Shown in pieces: positions 40,125 through 48,993 of a stretch of DNA of 64,000 nt. The stretch is from JAURVT01 sp049059935 (lineage in GTDB: Bacteria; Actinomycetota; Actinomycetes; Propionibacteriales; Nocardioidaceae): contig NZ_JBMGQR010000004.1 in NCBI RefSeq assembly GCF_049059935.1, forward strand, positions 49,944-113,943, read 5' to 3'. Position numbers and translations under genes: made by a program. Under the pieces are notes generated by a model. That model ran no database searches and had not been told where the DNA came from. It saw nothing but the letters and a program-made list of their open reading frames with translations. Each line of letters opens with the position of its first letter. The first letter of the stretch is position 1.

Positions 40125-41087
40125 TCAGCCGAGCCAGGCCTTCACCTTGTCGGGGTTGGCCTTGATCCACTTGTCGGCGGCGGCGTCGGCGTCCATCTTG
40201 TCCTCGGCGATGTACTTCGCCACGACGTTCTGGTCGTCGTTGGTCCACTTGAAGTTCTTGACCACCGTGTAGGCGTCGCCACCGTCCTCGGAGAAGTCCT
40301 TGGCGATGATCTTCTTGAGCGGCGTCTCGGGGTAGTCGCACTTGATCGCGGCGGGGTCGGCGTCGCAGCCCTCGGTGTAGGGCGGCAGGTCGACCTTGAC
40401 CAGCGGGACCTCGGACAGGAACCACTGCGGTGCGTAGAAGTAGCCCAGCAGCGGCTTCTTGTCCTGCTCGGCCTGGCGGAACGCGGTGATGAGCGCGGCC
40501 TCGCTGCCGGCGTAGACCACCTTGTAGTCCAGGTCGTTGTTCTTGACCAGCGCCTCGTCGTTGGTGACGAAGGACGGGTCGCCGTCGAGCAGCTGGCCCT
40601 TGCCGCCGGACTCCGACGTCTTGAGCAGGTCGGCGTACTTGTTGAGGTTCTTGTAGTCCGTGATGTCGGGGTACTTCTCGGCGAGCCACGGCGGCACGTA
40701 CCAGCCGATCTGACCGACGTTGCCGTTCGGCCCGCCGTCGATGGCCGTCTTGGCGCCCTCGATGTACTTCTTCTCCAGGTCGGGGTGTCCCCAGTCCTCG
40801 ATGACGACGTCGACGTCCTTGCCGAAGCCCTGCCAGGCCACCTCCTCCTTGAGATTCTTGTACTCGACCTTGCAGCCCAGCTCGGACTCGATGACGCGCC
40901 CGACGACGTGGGCGGAGGCCTCGAAGCCGACCCAGGGGTTGATCGCCATGTTGACGGTGTCGGTGCAGTCGCCCCCCGACGAGTCCGAGCCGGCACTGTC
41001 GATGTCACCGCCCCCACAGGCGGCCAGGGCGAGGGCGAGGCTCGCGGCGATGGACACGGTCAGGCCGGTCCGGCGCACGTTCTTCAT
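40125..41087 (-). CDS. Glycine betaine/choline ABC transporter substrate-binding lipoprotein
   Basis: A 320-residue OpuAC-family binding protein. The signal peptide ends with the lipobox ALAAC near residue 24, followed by a Gly/Ser/Asp linker. NPWVGFEASAHVVGRV, EEVAWQGFGKDVDVVIEDW and LLGYFYAPQWFL are landmarks of quaternary amine binding proteins, with several Trp and Tyr residues able to form the aromatic cage. The start ATG overlaps the permease stop by 4 bp. The neighbouring betaine-degradation genes support glycine betaine as ligand. Confidence 0.9.
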   Translation of the reverse strand: MKNVRRTGLTVSIAASLALALAACGGGDIDSAGSDSSGGDCTDTVNMAINPWVGFEASAHVVGRVIESELGCKVEYKNLKEEVAWQGFGKDVDVVIEDWGHPDLEKKYIEGAKTAIDGGPNGNVGQIGWYVPPWLAEKYPDITDYKNLNKYADLLKTSESGGKGQLLDGDPSFVTNDEALVKNNDLDYKVVYAGSEAALITAFRQAEQDKKPLLGYFYAPQWFLSEVPLVKVDLPPYTEGCDADPAAIKCDYPETPLKKIIAKDFSEDGGDAYTVVKNFKWTNDDQNVVAKYIAEDKMDADAAADKWIKANPDKVKAWLG

Positions 41088-43108
41088 GCGTTCTCCTTGG
41101 TGGTGGACTCCTGCGGGTCGACCCGGGACACCCAGCCCTGGGTCATGCGGTCGAACAGGACGGCCAGGGCGGTGATGGCGATGCCCGCCGCGACGCCCTT
41201 GCCGAACAGCTCGGTCTGGGAGAACCCGGCGACCACGAGGTAGCCCAGCCCTCCCGCGCCGACGAAGCCGCCGATGACGATGACGGCGAAGACGTAGAGC
41301 AGGCCCTGGTTGGCCGCGAGCGCGACGCTCGAGCGGGCCATCGGCAGCTGCACCTGGGTGATGATCTGCATCCGGCTCGAGCCCACCGACCGCGCGGCCT
41401 CCACCGTGGTGGGGGCGACGCCCTGGATGCCGTCGCAGATCAGCTTGATCGCGATGGGCGCGCCGTAGACGACCGCGGCGACGATGGCGGTGAAGCGCGT
41501 GGGGCCGAACAGCGCCAGGGCCGGCACGAGGTACACGAACGGCGGGATCGTCTGGGCGGCGTCGAGCAGCGGCCGGAGCACGAGGTCGGTGCGGCGGCTG
41601 TTGGCCATGAGCACGCCGAGCACCAGCGAGATGACGATGACGATGACGGTCGCGGTCAGGGCGGTGGCCAGGGTGACCATCGCCTCGTGCCAGACGCCGA
41701 CGCCGAGGATGACGCCGACGCAGACCAGCGCGACGACGCCCGAGCGCCACCCGGCCACCAGCAGCGGCGCGAGCACGAGCAGCACCGCCGTCGCCCACCA
41801 GGGGGTGTCGGCGACGAGGGCCTGGAACGGGTTGAGCACGGCGTTCGTGAACCCGCTCGAGATGGGCTGGGTGAGCCAGGAGCCGTTGTCGTTGGCCCAG
41901 TCGGCGACGGCCTGCGCGCCCGTCGAGACCGGGCCGCCGAGGTCCGGCGACGACGGGAACTGCGCGAGGTCGAGGTAGAGGCGCGACAGGTACACGCAGA
42001 CGCCGACGACGACGAGCGCGACGAGCAGGCCGATGCGGCGCTGCCTGACCTGCTGCGCGGTGCGGACGAGCCGCGTCCGCTCCCCCGCCGCGGTGGTCGC
42101 GCGGTCGAGCAGGATGGCGAGCAGCGCCACCAGCACGCCGGCGGTGAACGCCGTGCCCACGTCGAGCGACGACAGGGCCGTGACGACCGGGACGCCCAGA
42201 CCGGGCGAGTTGATGAAGGCCGCGATCGTGACCATCGACAGCGCCGCCATGATCGACTGGTTGATGCCGACGATGATGGTCCGGCGCGCCATCGGCAGCT
42301 GGACGCCCCGCAGGCGCTGGCCGCGCGAGGTGCCGAGCGACTCGGCCGCCTCGAGGGTGCCGGGAGAGACGGCGCGGATGCCCTGCGCGGTGATGCGCAC
42401 GACCGGGGGCAGCGCGTAGATCAGCGTCGCGATGACCGACGGTGCGCCGCCGATGCCGAACACCAGCGTGATGGGGAGCAGGTAGACCAGCGACGGGAGC
42501 GTCTGCAGCAGGTCGAGCACCGGCGTGACGACCGCGGTGGCGCGCCGGCTGTTGCCCATCCAGAGGCCGAGCGGGATGCCGAGGACGAGCACGATCGCGA
42601 CCGACACGAAGGTGACGATCAGCGTGTCGATGCTCTCCTGCCAGTAGCCGAAGGTGCCGAACGCGCCGAAGACCAGCGCGCACAGGATCGCCAGGCGCCA
42701 CCCCGAGACCACCAGGACGATCCACACGGCGATCGCGATGACGCCGAGCCAGCCGATCTCGGGCACCGGACGCCCGGCGGGCGCGTCGCTCAGCCAGCCC
42801 TGGAGCGTGGTGATGACGGTGTTGAGGCCCGTCGCGAGGCCGTCGAGGACGACGAGGACGGGGTTGTCGCCGCGGGCGGCGTCGATGGTGTCGCGCAGGT
42901 CGTTGACCCAGGTGGCGAACGGCGAGAGGTCGGACCGCGCGACCGTCAGCGTCTGGCGGCCGTTGAGCACGATGCCCACGACGACCCAGGCGGCGACGAG
43001 CGCGCCGAGCGCCAGGCCGCGTCCGGGCAGGCGGCGGTCGGGGCGCGGCTCGGTCGGCGGCTGCTCCTTGCGGGCCACCGGCGCCTCCTGCTCCACCGCC
43101 GTGCTCAC
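41084..43108 (-). CDS. Glycine betaine ABC transporter, fused double permease
   Basis: A 674-residue membrane protein containing two complete ProW-like permease units in one chain. Each half carries its own ATPase-coupling loop: EAAESLGTSRGQRLRGVQLPM in the first and EAARSVGSSRMQIITQVQLPM in the second. ProU/OpuA systems usually use a homodimer of one unit, so this is a duplication and fusion giving a fixed heterodimer. It starts at GTG in a 4-bp overlap with the ATPase stop. Confidence 0.88.
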   Translation of the reverse strand: MSTAVEQEAPVARKEQPPTEPRPDRRLPGRGLALGALVAAWVVVGIVLNGRQTLTVARSDLSPFATWVNDLRDTIDAARGDNPVLVVLDGLATGLNTVITTLQGWLSDAPAGRPVPEIGWLGVIAIAVWIVLVVSGWRLAILCALVFGAFGTFGYWQESIDTLIVTFVSVAIVLVLGIPLGLWMGNSRRATAVVTPVLDLLQTLPSLVYLLPITLVFGIGGAPSVIATLIYALPPVVRITAQGIRAVSPGTLEAAESLGTSRGQRLRGVQLPMARRTIIVGINQSIMAALSMVTIAAFINSPGLGVPVVTALSSLDVGTAFTAGVLVALLAILLDRATTAAGERTRLVRTAQQVRQRRIGLLVALVVVGVCVYLSRLYLDLAQFPSSPDLGGPVSTGAQAVADWANDNGSWLTQPISSGFTNAVLNPFQALVADTPWWATAVLLVLAPLLVAGWRSGVVALVCVGVILGVGVWHEAMVTLATALTATVIVIVISLVLGVLMANSRRTDLVLRPLLDAAQTIPPFVYLVPALALFGPTRFTAIVAAVVYGAPIAIKLICDGIQGVAPTTVEAARSVGSSRMQIITQVQLPMARSSVALAANQGLLYVFAVIVIGGFVGAGGLGYLVVAGFSQTELFGKGVAAGIAITALAVLFDRMTQGWVSRVDPQESTTKENA

Positions 43109-44139
43109 GCCGACACCGACTCCTCGGCGACGATGACCCGCAGGATGTCGTCGTCGGTGACCACGCCCACCATCCGGTGGCCGTCCATCACGCGGATGGG
43201 CAGGTCGGAGCCGATCACCTCGCGGGCGGCGGCCTGGACCTTGGTGTCGGCCGGGAGCATCGGGCCGGTGAGGTCGTCGCCGTCGCGCGGCGCGCGCATC
43301 ACCCACTTGAGCGTGAGCACGTGCGACTTGGGGACGTCGGCCACGAAGTCGCGGACGTACTCGTCGGCCGGTGCGCCGACGACCTCGTCGGGCGTGCCGA
43401 TCTGGACCACCTCGCCGTCGCGCATGATCAGGATCCGGTCGCCGAGGCGCAGCGCCTCCGACAGGTCGTGGGTGATGAAGATCATCGTCTTGTTCATCTC
43501 GTGGTGCAGGCGCACCACCTCGTTCTGCATGTCGCGCCGGATCAGCGGGTCGAGCGCCGAGAACGGCTCGTCGAACAGGAGCATCGACGGGTCGACGGCG
43601 AGCGCCCGCCCGAGGCCGACGCGCTGCTGCATGCCGCCCGACAGCTGCTCGGGGAACGACATCTCGTTGCCCGACAGGCCGACCAGGTCAACGATCTCCT
43701 GCGCGCGGGCTAGCCGCTTGGACTTGCGCTCGCCCCGGACCTCGAGCCCGTAGGCGATGTTGTCGATGACGCGGCGGTGCGGCAGCAGCCCGAAGTGCTG
43801 GAAGACCATCGCGACGTGACGGCGGCGCAGCGTGCGCAGCTTGCCGGCCGACATCCTGGCGACGTCGGCGCCGTCGATGAGCACCTCGCCCGCGGTGGGC
43901 TCGATCAGGCGCGTCAGGCAGCGCACGAGCGTGGACTTGCCCGAGCCCGACAGGCCCATCACGACGAACACCTCGCCGGGCTGCACCTCGAAGGACACGT
44001 CGCGGACGGCGGCGACGCAACCGGTCTTGTCCCGCAGCTCCTCGCGGCCGAGGGCGGCGTCGGGGCTGCCGGGGATCTGCGAGGCGCGAGGTCCGAAGAC
44101 CTTCCACAGACCGTTCACGTGCAGGGCCGGGTCGGCCAT
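43105..44139 (-). CDS. Glycine betaine ABC transporter, ATPase with CBS domain
   Basis: A 344-residue ProV/OpuAA-type ATPase. Walker A GLSGSGKST at about residue 61, signature LSGGMQQRVGLGRAL, Walker B LLFDEP. A C-terminal part from about 285 (DTKVQAAAREVI; RMVGVVTDDDILRVI) is CBS-like; in OpuA tandem CBS domains sense ionic strength. Here only about one CBS unit is visible. The ATG has AGGAGC upstream. First gene of the importer operon. Confidence 0.9.
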   Translation of the reverse strand: MADPALHVNGLWKVFGPRASQIPGSPDAALGREELRDKTGCVAAVRDVSFEVQPGEVFVVMGLSGSGKSTLVRCLTRLIEPTAGEVLIDGADVARMSAGKLRTLRRRHVAMVFQHFGLLPHRRVIDNIAYGLEVRGERKSKRLARAQEIVDLVGLSGNEMSFPEQLSGGMQQRVGLGRALAVDPSMLLFDEPFSALDPLIRRDMQNEVVRLHHEMNKTMIFITHDLSEALRLGDRILIMRDGEVVQIGTPDEVVGAPADEYVRDFVADVPKSHVLTLKWVMRAPRDGDDLTGPMLPADTKVQAAAREVIGSDLPIRVMDGHRMVGVVTDDDILRVIVAEESVSA

Positions 44140-44211
44140 CTGGTGCTCCTGTCCCGTTCGGTAAGGGTCAGTAAGCCACGTCCGACGACGCGGACGGGGC
44201 ATTTCGAGGTT

Positions 44212-45030
44212 TCAGTTCGATGACGTTGGCCCAGGTCGTCCAGATGGTCGATGCCCGAGGCGCCGGGAGGCGTCGTCCGCCGCGGCGGTGACGAGCGCGG
44301 TGGCGCGCGCGAGCTTGGCGTCGTCGAAGCGGAACGTCGGGCCGCTCACCGACAGCGAGGCGACCACGTCGCCGTGCACGCCGCGGACGGGTGCCGCGAC
44401 CGCCGTCAGCCCGTGCTCGAGCTCGTCGACGACCACGCTGTGCCCGCTCGCGCGAACGCCCGCGACCTCGCCGAGGAGCACGTCGAGGTCGGTGACCGTG
44501 GTGGGCGTGTAGGCGTGCGGCGCAGGACCCACCTCCGCGCGGACCTGGTCGTCCTCCAGGCCCGAGAGCAGGACCTTGCCGTTGGACGTCGCGTGCAGGG
44601 GGACGCGCTGGCCGACCCAGTTGTGCGGCTGCAGCGCCGAGGCGCCGGCGATCTGGTCGAGGTAGAGCGCCGCGCCGTCGTTGAGCACGGCGACGTTGAC
44701 GGTCTCGCCGGTGTCGGCGGCCAGGCGCCGGGCGAACGGCCGCGCCTCCTGCACCACGTCGAGACGCGCCGTGGTGGCCGCGGCGAGCCGCAGGATGGCG
44801 ACGCCGAGGCGGTACTTGCCGCGGTCGGCGGTCTGCTCGACGAGCCCGCGCGCCTCCAGCGAGGCCACCAGGCGGAACGCGGTGGACTTGTGGACGCCGA
44901 GCCGCGCGCCGATGTCGGTGACGCCCGCCTCGCCCTCGTCGGCCAGGATCTCCAAGATCGCGAGCGCACGGTCTACCGACTGGACCGGACTCGCGGTAGA
45001 GTCGGCGCCACGTTCCACGTTGTTGCTCAT
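44212..45030 (-). CDS. IclR-family regulator near purU and the betaine importer
   Basis: A 272-residue IclR regulator: N-terminal winged helix-turn-helix (about 17-75, VTDIGARLGVHKSTAFRLV), then an effector domain from about 90 with LPLHATSNGKVLLSG-like and GLTAVAAPVRG segments. It lies between the importer operon, read in the same direction, and purU, read divergently with 41 bp between starts, so it probably controls one or both. The ATG at 45030 is preferred to a GTG at 45048. A TGGAAC half-site (minus strand, 45012-45017) lies just inside its own coding start. Confidence 0.88.
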   Translation of the reverse strand: MSNNVERGADSTASPVQSVDRALAILEILADEGEAGVTDIGARLGVHKSTAFRLVASLEARGLVEQTADRGKYRLGVAILRLAAATTARLDVVQEARPFARRLAADTGETVNVAVLNDGAALYLDQIAGASALQPHNWVGQRVPLHATSNGKVLLSGLEDDQVRAEVGPAPHAYTPTTVTDLDVLLGEVAGVRASGHSVVVDELEHGLTAVAAPVRGVHGDVVASLSVSGPTFRFDDAKLARATALVTAAADDASRRLGHRPSGRPGPTSSN

Positions 45031-45071
45031 GACGCGACACGGTAGCACTATTCAGAACACGGGAGCCCTCG

Positions 45072-45929
45072 ATGACCACCTACGTGCTCACCATCCGCTG
45101 CCTGGACCGGCCCGGCCTCGTGCACGCCGTCGCGGCGTTCCTCGAGGCGCGCGGGGCCGACATCGTGGAGTCCCAGCAGTTCGACGACCCGCTCGGCCAC
45201 GAGTTCTACATGCGCCTGGAGTTCCGCGCCCCCGGCGAGGCCGACGGCGGCGGCGTCGAGGCGCTGCGCTCGGACTTCGGGTCGGTGGCGTCGCTGCACC
45301 AGATGACGTGGTCGCTCGTCGACTCGTCCGCACCGTGCCGCACCCTCGTCATGGTCTCGAAGTTCGGGCACTGCCTGAACGACCTGGTGTTCCGGCACAG
45401 CACCGGCGCCCTGAACGTCGAGATCCCCGCGATCGTGTCGAACCACCGCGACCACGAGCGCCTCGCACAGCTCTACGACATCCCGTTCCACCACGTGCCG
45501 GTGACGCCCGAGACCAAGCCCGAGGCCGAGGCCGAGATGCTCCGGCTGGTCGACGACCTCGACATCGACCTGGTGGTCCTCGCCCGCTACATGCAGGTGC
45601 TGTCGGACGAGACGAGCAAGCAGCTCGAGGGCCGCACGATCAACATCCACCACTCGTTCCTGCCCAGCTTCAAGGGCGCCAAGCCCTACCACCAGGCCTT
45701 CGACCGTGGCGTCAAGCTGATCGGCGCCACCGCCCACTACGTCACGTCCGACCTGGACGAGGGCCCGATCATCGAGCAGGACGTCGTGCGCGTCGACCAC
45801 CGGATGACCCCCGAGCAGATGGTCCGCGCCGGCCGCGACGTCGAGGCCGTCGTCCTGTCCCGCGCCGTCGCGTGGCACGCCGAGTCCCGCCTCCTCCTCG
45901 GCCGCGGCCGGGTGGTGGTCTTCCCGTAG
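45072..45929 (+). CDS. purU: Formyltetrahydrofolate deformylase
   Basis: A 285-residue enzyme that hydrolyses 10-formyl-tetrahydrofolate to formate and tetrahydrofolate. An N-terminal ACT domain (TIRCLDRPGLVHAVAAFLEARG) precedes the formyltransferase domain, in which NIHHSFLPSFKGAKPYH and the Asp of VTSDLDEGPIIEQ supply the Asn-His-Asp active site. In betaine and sarcosine catabolism it disposes of one-carbon units and frees tetrahydrofolate, as in Arthrobacter dimethylglycine oxidase clusters. Confidence 0.93.
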   Translation: MTTYVLTIRCLDRPGLVHAVAAFLEARGADIVESQQFDDPLGHEFYMRLEFRAPGEADGGGVEALRSDFGSVASLHQMTWSLVDSSAPCRTLVMVSKFGHCLNDLVFRHSTGALNVEIPAIVSNHRDHERLAQLYDIPFHHVPVTPETKPEAEAEMLRLVDDLDIDLVVLARYMQVLSDETSKQLEGRTINIHHSFLPSFKGAKPYHQAFDRGVKLIGATAHYVTSDLDEGPIIEQDVVRVDHRMTPEQMVRAGRDVEAVVLSRAVAWHAESRLLLGRGRVVVFP

Positions 45930-45958
45930 GCCCGGGCCAGGCCTCAGCGCCGCCCCCT

Positions 45959-46031
45959 CCGTCCGCGATCTGAAGACTTGTGGGGGTCAAGGAGACGCCT
46001 TAACCCCTCGAAGGCTTCAGATCGCGGACGG
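45959..46031. terminator. Long nested stem-loop between purU and the Rieske operon
   Basis: Perfect 17-base arms (45959-45975 and 46015-46031, CCGTCCGCGATCTGAAG and complement) enclose a 39-base loop that itself folds (GGGGTCAAGG against CCTTAACCCC, one mismatch). It sits between the convergent purU gene (ends 45929) and the Rieske oxygenase gene (ends 46045). Probably a bidirectional terminator, lacking U-tracts. Confidence 0.65.
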
Positions 46032-46044
46032 CAGGGACGCGCGA

Positions 46045-47184
46045 TCAGGAAAGACGCGACGTGACCCAGTCGTGGAACAGGGCGATGTGGTGCTCGGACG
46101 GGACGAGGACGCCGCCGGCGGCGTAGGAGCGTGAGGCCATGGCGGGCTGGCAGCGCTCGCAGGCCTCGAAGTCCTGCTCGTTCACGCGGTGGAACAGCTC
46201 GACCGACGCGGACAGGTCGGCGCCGCTCTCGACGACGCTGGGCAGGTAGAGCCAGTCGACCTCGACGCGGGTGCGGTCGGCGGCCAGCGGGAACATCCGG
46301 TGGACGATGACGTGGTCGGGCACGAGGTTGACGAAGACCTGCGGCTTGATGGTGATGGCGTAGTACTTGCGGTCGCGGTCCTGGCCGATGCCCGGCAGGG
46401 TGTCGAGCCCCACCGACCCGTCCACGGTGAAGCCCTGGATCTCGTCACCGAACGCGGCGCCGTGGTCGACGAAGAACTGCGCGGCCAGGCCGTCGGCGAA
46501 CTCCGGGAGCACCTCGGTGAGCTCGGGGTGGATCGTGGCGCAGTGGTAGCACTCCATGAAGTTCTCGATGATGAGCTTCCAGTTGGCCGCCACGTCGTAC
46601 GAGATGCGCCTGCCGATCGCCAGCTCGGCGACGTCGTAGGCCTCGAGCTTGGACATCGCGCCGAGGCGGTCGAGGATCTCCTGCTCGACGGTGTGCTCGA
46701 ACGACTCGGGCTCGTCGGCCAGGCTCACCCAGACGTAGCCGAGCCACTCCTTGACGTGGACCGTGCGCAGGCCGTACTCCTCGCGCCCCACGTCGGGCAT
46801 GGACGTGAGGTTGGGCGCGGCGATCAGCTTGCCGTCGAAGTCGTAGGTCCAGGCGTGGTACGGGCACTGGAACGAGCGGCGCGCCTGCCCGGCGTCCTCG
46901 GTGCACAGCTGCGCCCCGCGGTGGCGGCACACGTTGTAGAAGCCGCGCAGCTCGCCGCGGCGCGACCGGGTGAGCAGGATCGACTCGCGACCGACCTGCA
47001 CGGTGCGGAACGAGCCGGGCGACGGCAGGTCGCTGACGTGGACCGCGCAGAACCACATCTGCTCGAAGATGCGCTCGCACTCGGCGTCGAACACGGCCGG
47101 GTCGACGTAGGCGCGGCCACCGAGGGTGCGCAGCAGGGACTCGCTGACGCGGTTGGCCGGGCCTGCGTCGGGGGTCGCGGTCAC
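46045..47184 (-). CDS. Rieske oxygenase, probable glycine betaine monooxygenase
   Basis: A 379-residue Rieske non-heme iron oxygenase alpha subunit. The 2Fe-2S ligands are Cys86, His88, Cys107 and His110. The mononuclear iron site uses His214 and His219 in FMECYHCATIHPEL, with a downstream Asp in NEQDFEACERCQ. ECYHC and the CERCQ tail place it with oxygenases acting on quaternary amines (GbcA, CntA, stachydrine demethylase). Given the importer and the dimethylglycine oxidase, the likely reaction is betaine to dimethylglycine plus formaldehyde. GTG start overlapping the reductase stop. Confidence 0.85.
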   Translation of the reverse strand: MTATPDAGPANRVSESLLRTLGGRAYVDPAVFDAECERIFEQMWFCAVHVSDLPSPGSFRTVQVGRESILLTRSRRGELRGFYNVCRHRGAQLCTEDAGQARRSFQCPYHAWTYDFDGKLIAAPNLTSMPDVGREEYGLRTVHVKEWLGYVWVSLADEPESFEHTVEQEILDRLGAMSKLEAYDVAELAIGRRISYDVAANWKLIIENFMECYHCATIHPELTEVLPEFADGLAAQFFVDHGAAFGDEIQGFTVDGSVGLDTLPGIGQDRDRKYYAITIKPQVFVNLVPDHVIVHRMFPLAADRTRVEVDWLYLPSVVESGADLSASVELFHRVNEQDFEACERCQPAMASRSYAAGGVLVPSEHHIALFHDWVTSRLS

Positions 47185-48365
47185 GCGGCGGCTCCGGTGA
47201 GGTCGTGGCTGAGGCTGCGGCGCCAGCGGCCGAACTGCTTGGGCTGGTTCATGCCGAGGACGGCGACGGGCTTGCCGTGGCGCCAGTAGACGGCGAGGAG
47301 GTCGGCGTCGTCGACGCTGCCGGCCTCGAAGGTGACGGACTCGTCGCCCACGCGGCGTCCGGCGAACTGCAGGCGCACGCCGTACTGGTCGGACCAGAAG
47401 TACGGCGCGCCGAGCGTGGCGGGCGCGGCGGGGTCGTAGCCGTTGAGCAGGGCGTCGACGGTGATGCGCGGGCGGTCGCGCGAGTCGGTCCAGTGCTCGA
47501 CGCGGTGGTGGTGGCCACGGGCGGGGTCGTACCAGGCCGAGCAGTCGCCGACGCCGAACACGTTGGCGGCCGCGGTGGCGCCGACCTGGTTGCACAGCAG
47601 GCCGCGGGTGACGTCGAGGCCAGTGTCGGCCAGCCAGCCGACGGCGGGCACGGCGCCGATGCCGGCGACGACGACGTCGGCGGGCAGCGTGCGTCCGTCG
47701 GCGAGCTCGACGCCGGTGACGCGCGTGCTGCCGAGCAGTCGCTCGACGGGCGTGCCGCAGTGCAGGGGAACGCCGTGACGGGCGTGCAGACCGGCGACGG
47801 CGTTGCCGAGCAGCTCGCCCAGCGGGCCGGCGAGCGGCGTGGCCGCGGCCTCGACGACCGTGACGTCCATGCCCAGCGCACGGGCCGTGGAGGCGATCTC
47901 GGCTCCGACGAAGCCGGCGCCGATGACGCAGAGCCTGGCGCCCGGCTGCATGTCGTCGCGCAGGGCGACGGCGTCGTCGATGGTGCGCAGCGTGTGGACG
48001 CCGCTCAGGGCCGTGGGCAGGCGGCGCGCGGACGAGCCGGTGGCGACGATGACGGCGTCACCGGTGATCCAGCGGCCGTCGGACAGCGTCACGGTGGTGG
48101 TGCCGGGGTCGAGCGCGACCGCGCGGGTGCCGAGGACCCACTCGACGCGGAGGTCCTCCTCGTCGGCCTCGAGCGCGAGGTCGGCCTCCGTGGTGCGTCC
48201 GGCCAGGAAGTCCTTGGACAGCGGCGGGCGGTCGTAGGGACGCTTGAGCTCGTCGCCGACGACGACGATGTCGCCGTCGAAGCCACCCCGGCGCAGCGCG
48301 CGGGCGCTGGCGTGGCCGGCGAGCGAGGCGCCGACGATGATGACGGTGCGGATGCGCGTGCCCAT
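47181..48365 (-). CDS. FAD-dependent ferredoxin reductase
   Basis: A 394-residue reductase of the rubredoxin/putidaredoxin reductase type. IIVGASLAGHASA binds FAD, CVIGAGFVGAEIA binds NADH, and GDCSAW is the FAD-diphosphate segment. The C-terminal dimer domain keeps YFWSDQYGVRLQFAG. It would pass electrons from NADH to the Rieske ferredoxin encoded directly upstream. Starts are coupled on both sides (1-bp and 4-bp overlaps). Confidence 0.9.
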   Translation of the reverse strand: MGTRIRTVIIVGASLAGHASARALRRGGFDGDIVVVGDELKRPYDRPPLSKDFLAGRTTEADLALEADEEDLRVEWVLGTRAVALDPGTTTVTLSDGRWITGDAVIVATGSSARRLPTALSGVHTLRTIDDAVALRDDMQPGARLCVIGAGFVGAEIASTARALGMDVTVVEAAATPLAGPLGELLGNAVAGLHARHGVPLHCGTPVERLLGSTRVTGVELADGRTLPADVVVAGIGAVPAVGWLADTGLDVTRGLLCNQVGATAAANVFGVGDCSAWYDPARGHHHRVEHWTDSRDRPRITVDALLNGYDPAAPATLGAPYFWSDQYGVRLQFAGRRVGDESVTFEAGSVDDADLLAVYWRHGKPVAVLGMNQPKQFGRWRRSLSHDLTGAAA

Positions 48366-48712
48366 CAGGCCACCACCTCGACGCCGGGAGGCAGGTTGGG
48401 GGTCTCGGTGGACAGGGTCACCCAGACCTCGCCGTCGGTGACGACGACCTCGTGGGTGCGGACGGGGCGCTTGGCCGGCGGCTCGTCGACCAGGCCGGTG
48501 CGCAGGTCGAACTTGGAGGCGTGCAGCGGGCACTCGACCCAGCAGTCCTCCAGCCACCCGTCGGCCAGGGACGCGTCCTGGTGGGTGCAGGTGTCGTCGA
48601 GGGCGAAGAAGTCGTCGTCCTCGGTGCGGAACACCGCAATGGGCGGCGAGACCTGCGTGATGCGCAGACCCTCGCCCGGGGGGACGTCGTCGACGGAGCA
48701 GACGTGGAGCAT
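48365..48712 (-). CDS. Rieske 2Fe-2S ferredoxin of the oxygenase system
   Basis: A 115-residue soluble Rieske ferredoxin with ligands Cys42, His44 (CTH) and Cys61, His64 (CPLH). It is like the electron carrier of biphenyl, toluene or p-cumate oxygenases, linking the FAD reductase to the terminal oxygenase. First gene of the three-gene operon; a TGATG overlap joins it to the reductase. It is transcribed divergently from an IclR regulator. Confidence 0.92.
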   Translation of the reverse strand: MLHVCSVDDVPPGEGLRITQVSPPIAVFRTEDDDFFALDDTCTHQDASLADGWLEDCWVECPLHASKFDLRTGLVDEPPAKRPVRTHEVVVTDGEVWVTLSTETPNLPPGVEVVA

Positions 48713-48819
48713 CTGGTCGATCCCTCAATCGTGCCGGCACCCTGACCGGGGGTGCGTGTACCTGAAGGGTGGGGCCCGCGCCCGCGCGAAGTCAATGACG
48801 TCACGGCGTGTTTTGGCCA

Positions 48820-48827
48820 TGGAACTC
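48820..48827. promoter_or_regulatory. TGGAACTC half-site near the Rieske operon promoter
   Basis: TGGAACTC occurs here and again at 48939-48946, both in the 273-bp gap between the divergent Rieske ferredoxin and IclR genes. This copy is followed by an AT-rich stretch (48828-48838), so it could bring the same IclR protein to the minus-strand promoter. It is only a half-site. Confidence 0.35.
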
Positions 48828-48917
48828 AGAATTTTCATCGTGTTCACAGATCGCCGGTGTCACCCGTGTTTGCAGGCGACGACGCCGATCTCGAAGCCGG
48901 ACCCTACCCTCAGTCGA

Positions 48918-48944
48918 TGGAAGTGTGGTTCCATGACGTGGAAC
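48918..48944. promoter_or_regulatory. Triple half-site IclR operator
   Basis: Three alternating half-sites TGGAA, TTCCA and TGGAAC form two overlapping dyads: TGGAA-N6-TTCCA (48918-48933) and GTTCCA-N5-TGGAAC (48928-48944, perfect). The TGGAA/TTCCA form resembles classic IclR boxes. The site is about 40 bp before the IclR start codon. Confidence 0.6.
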
Positions 48945-48975
48945 TCTTGACCAGGACCGACTCGGGAGGAACCGG

Positions 48976-48993
48976 ATGTCAGGACATGAGTGA
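48976..48993 (+). CDS. Possible five-codon leader ORF overlapping the IclR start
   Basis: ATG-TCA-GGA-CAT-GAG-TGA follows a strong GGGAGGA 5 bases upstream and ends inside the second and third codons of the IclR gene, whose own start has only AGGA close by. It could couple IclR translation to ribosomes loaded at the strong site. Short enough to be chance. Confidence 0.25.
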   Translation: MSGHE

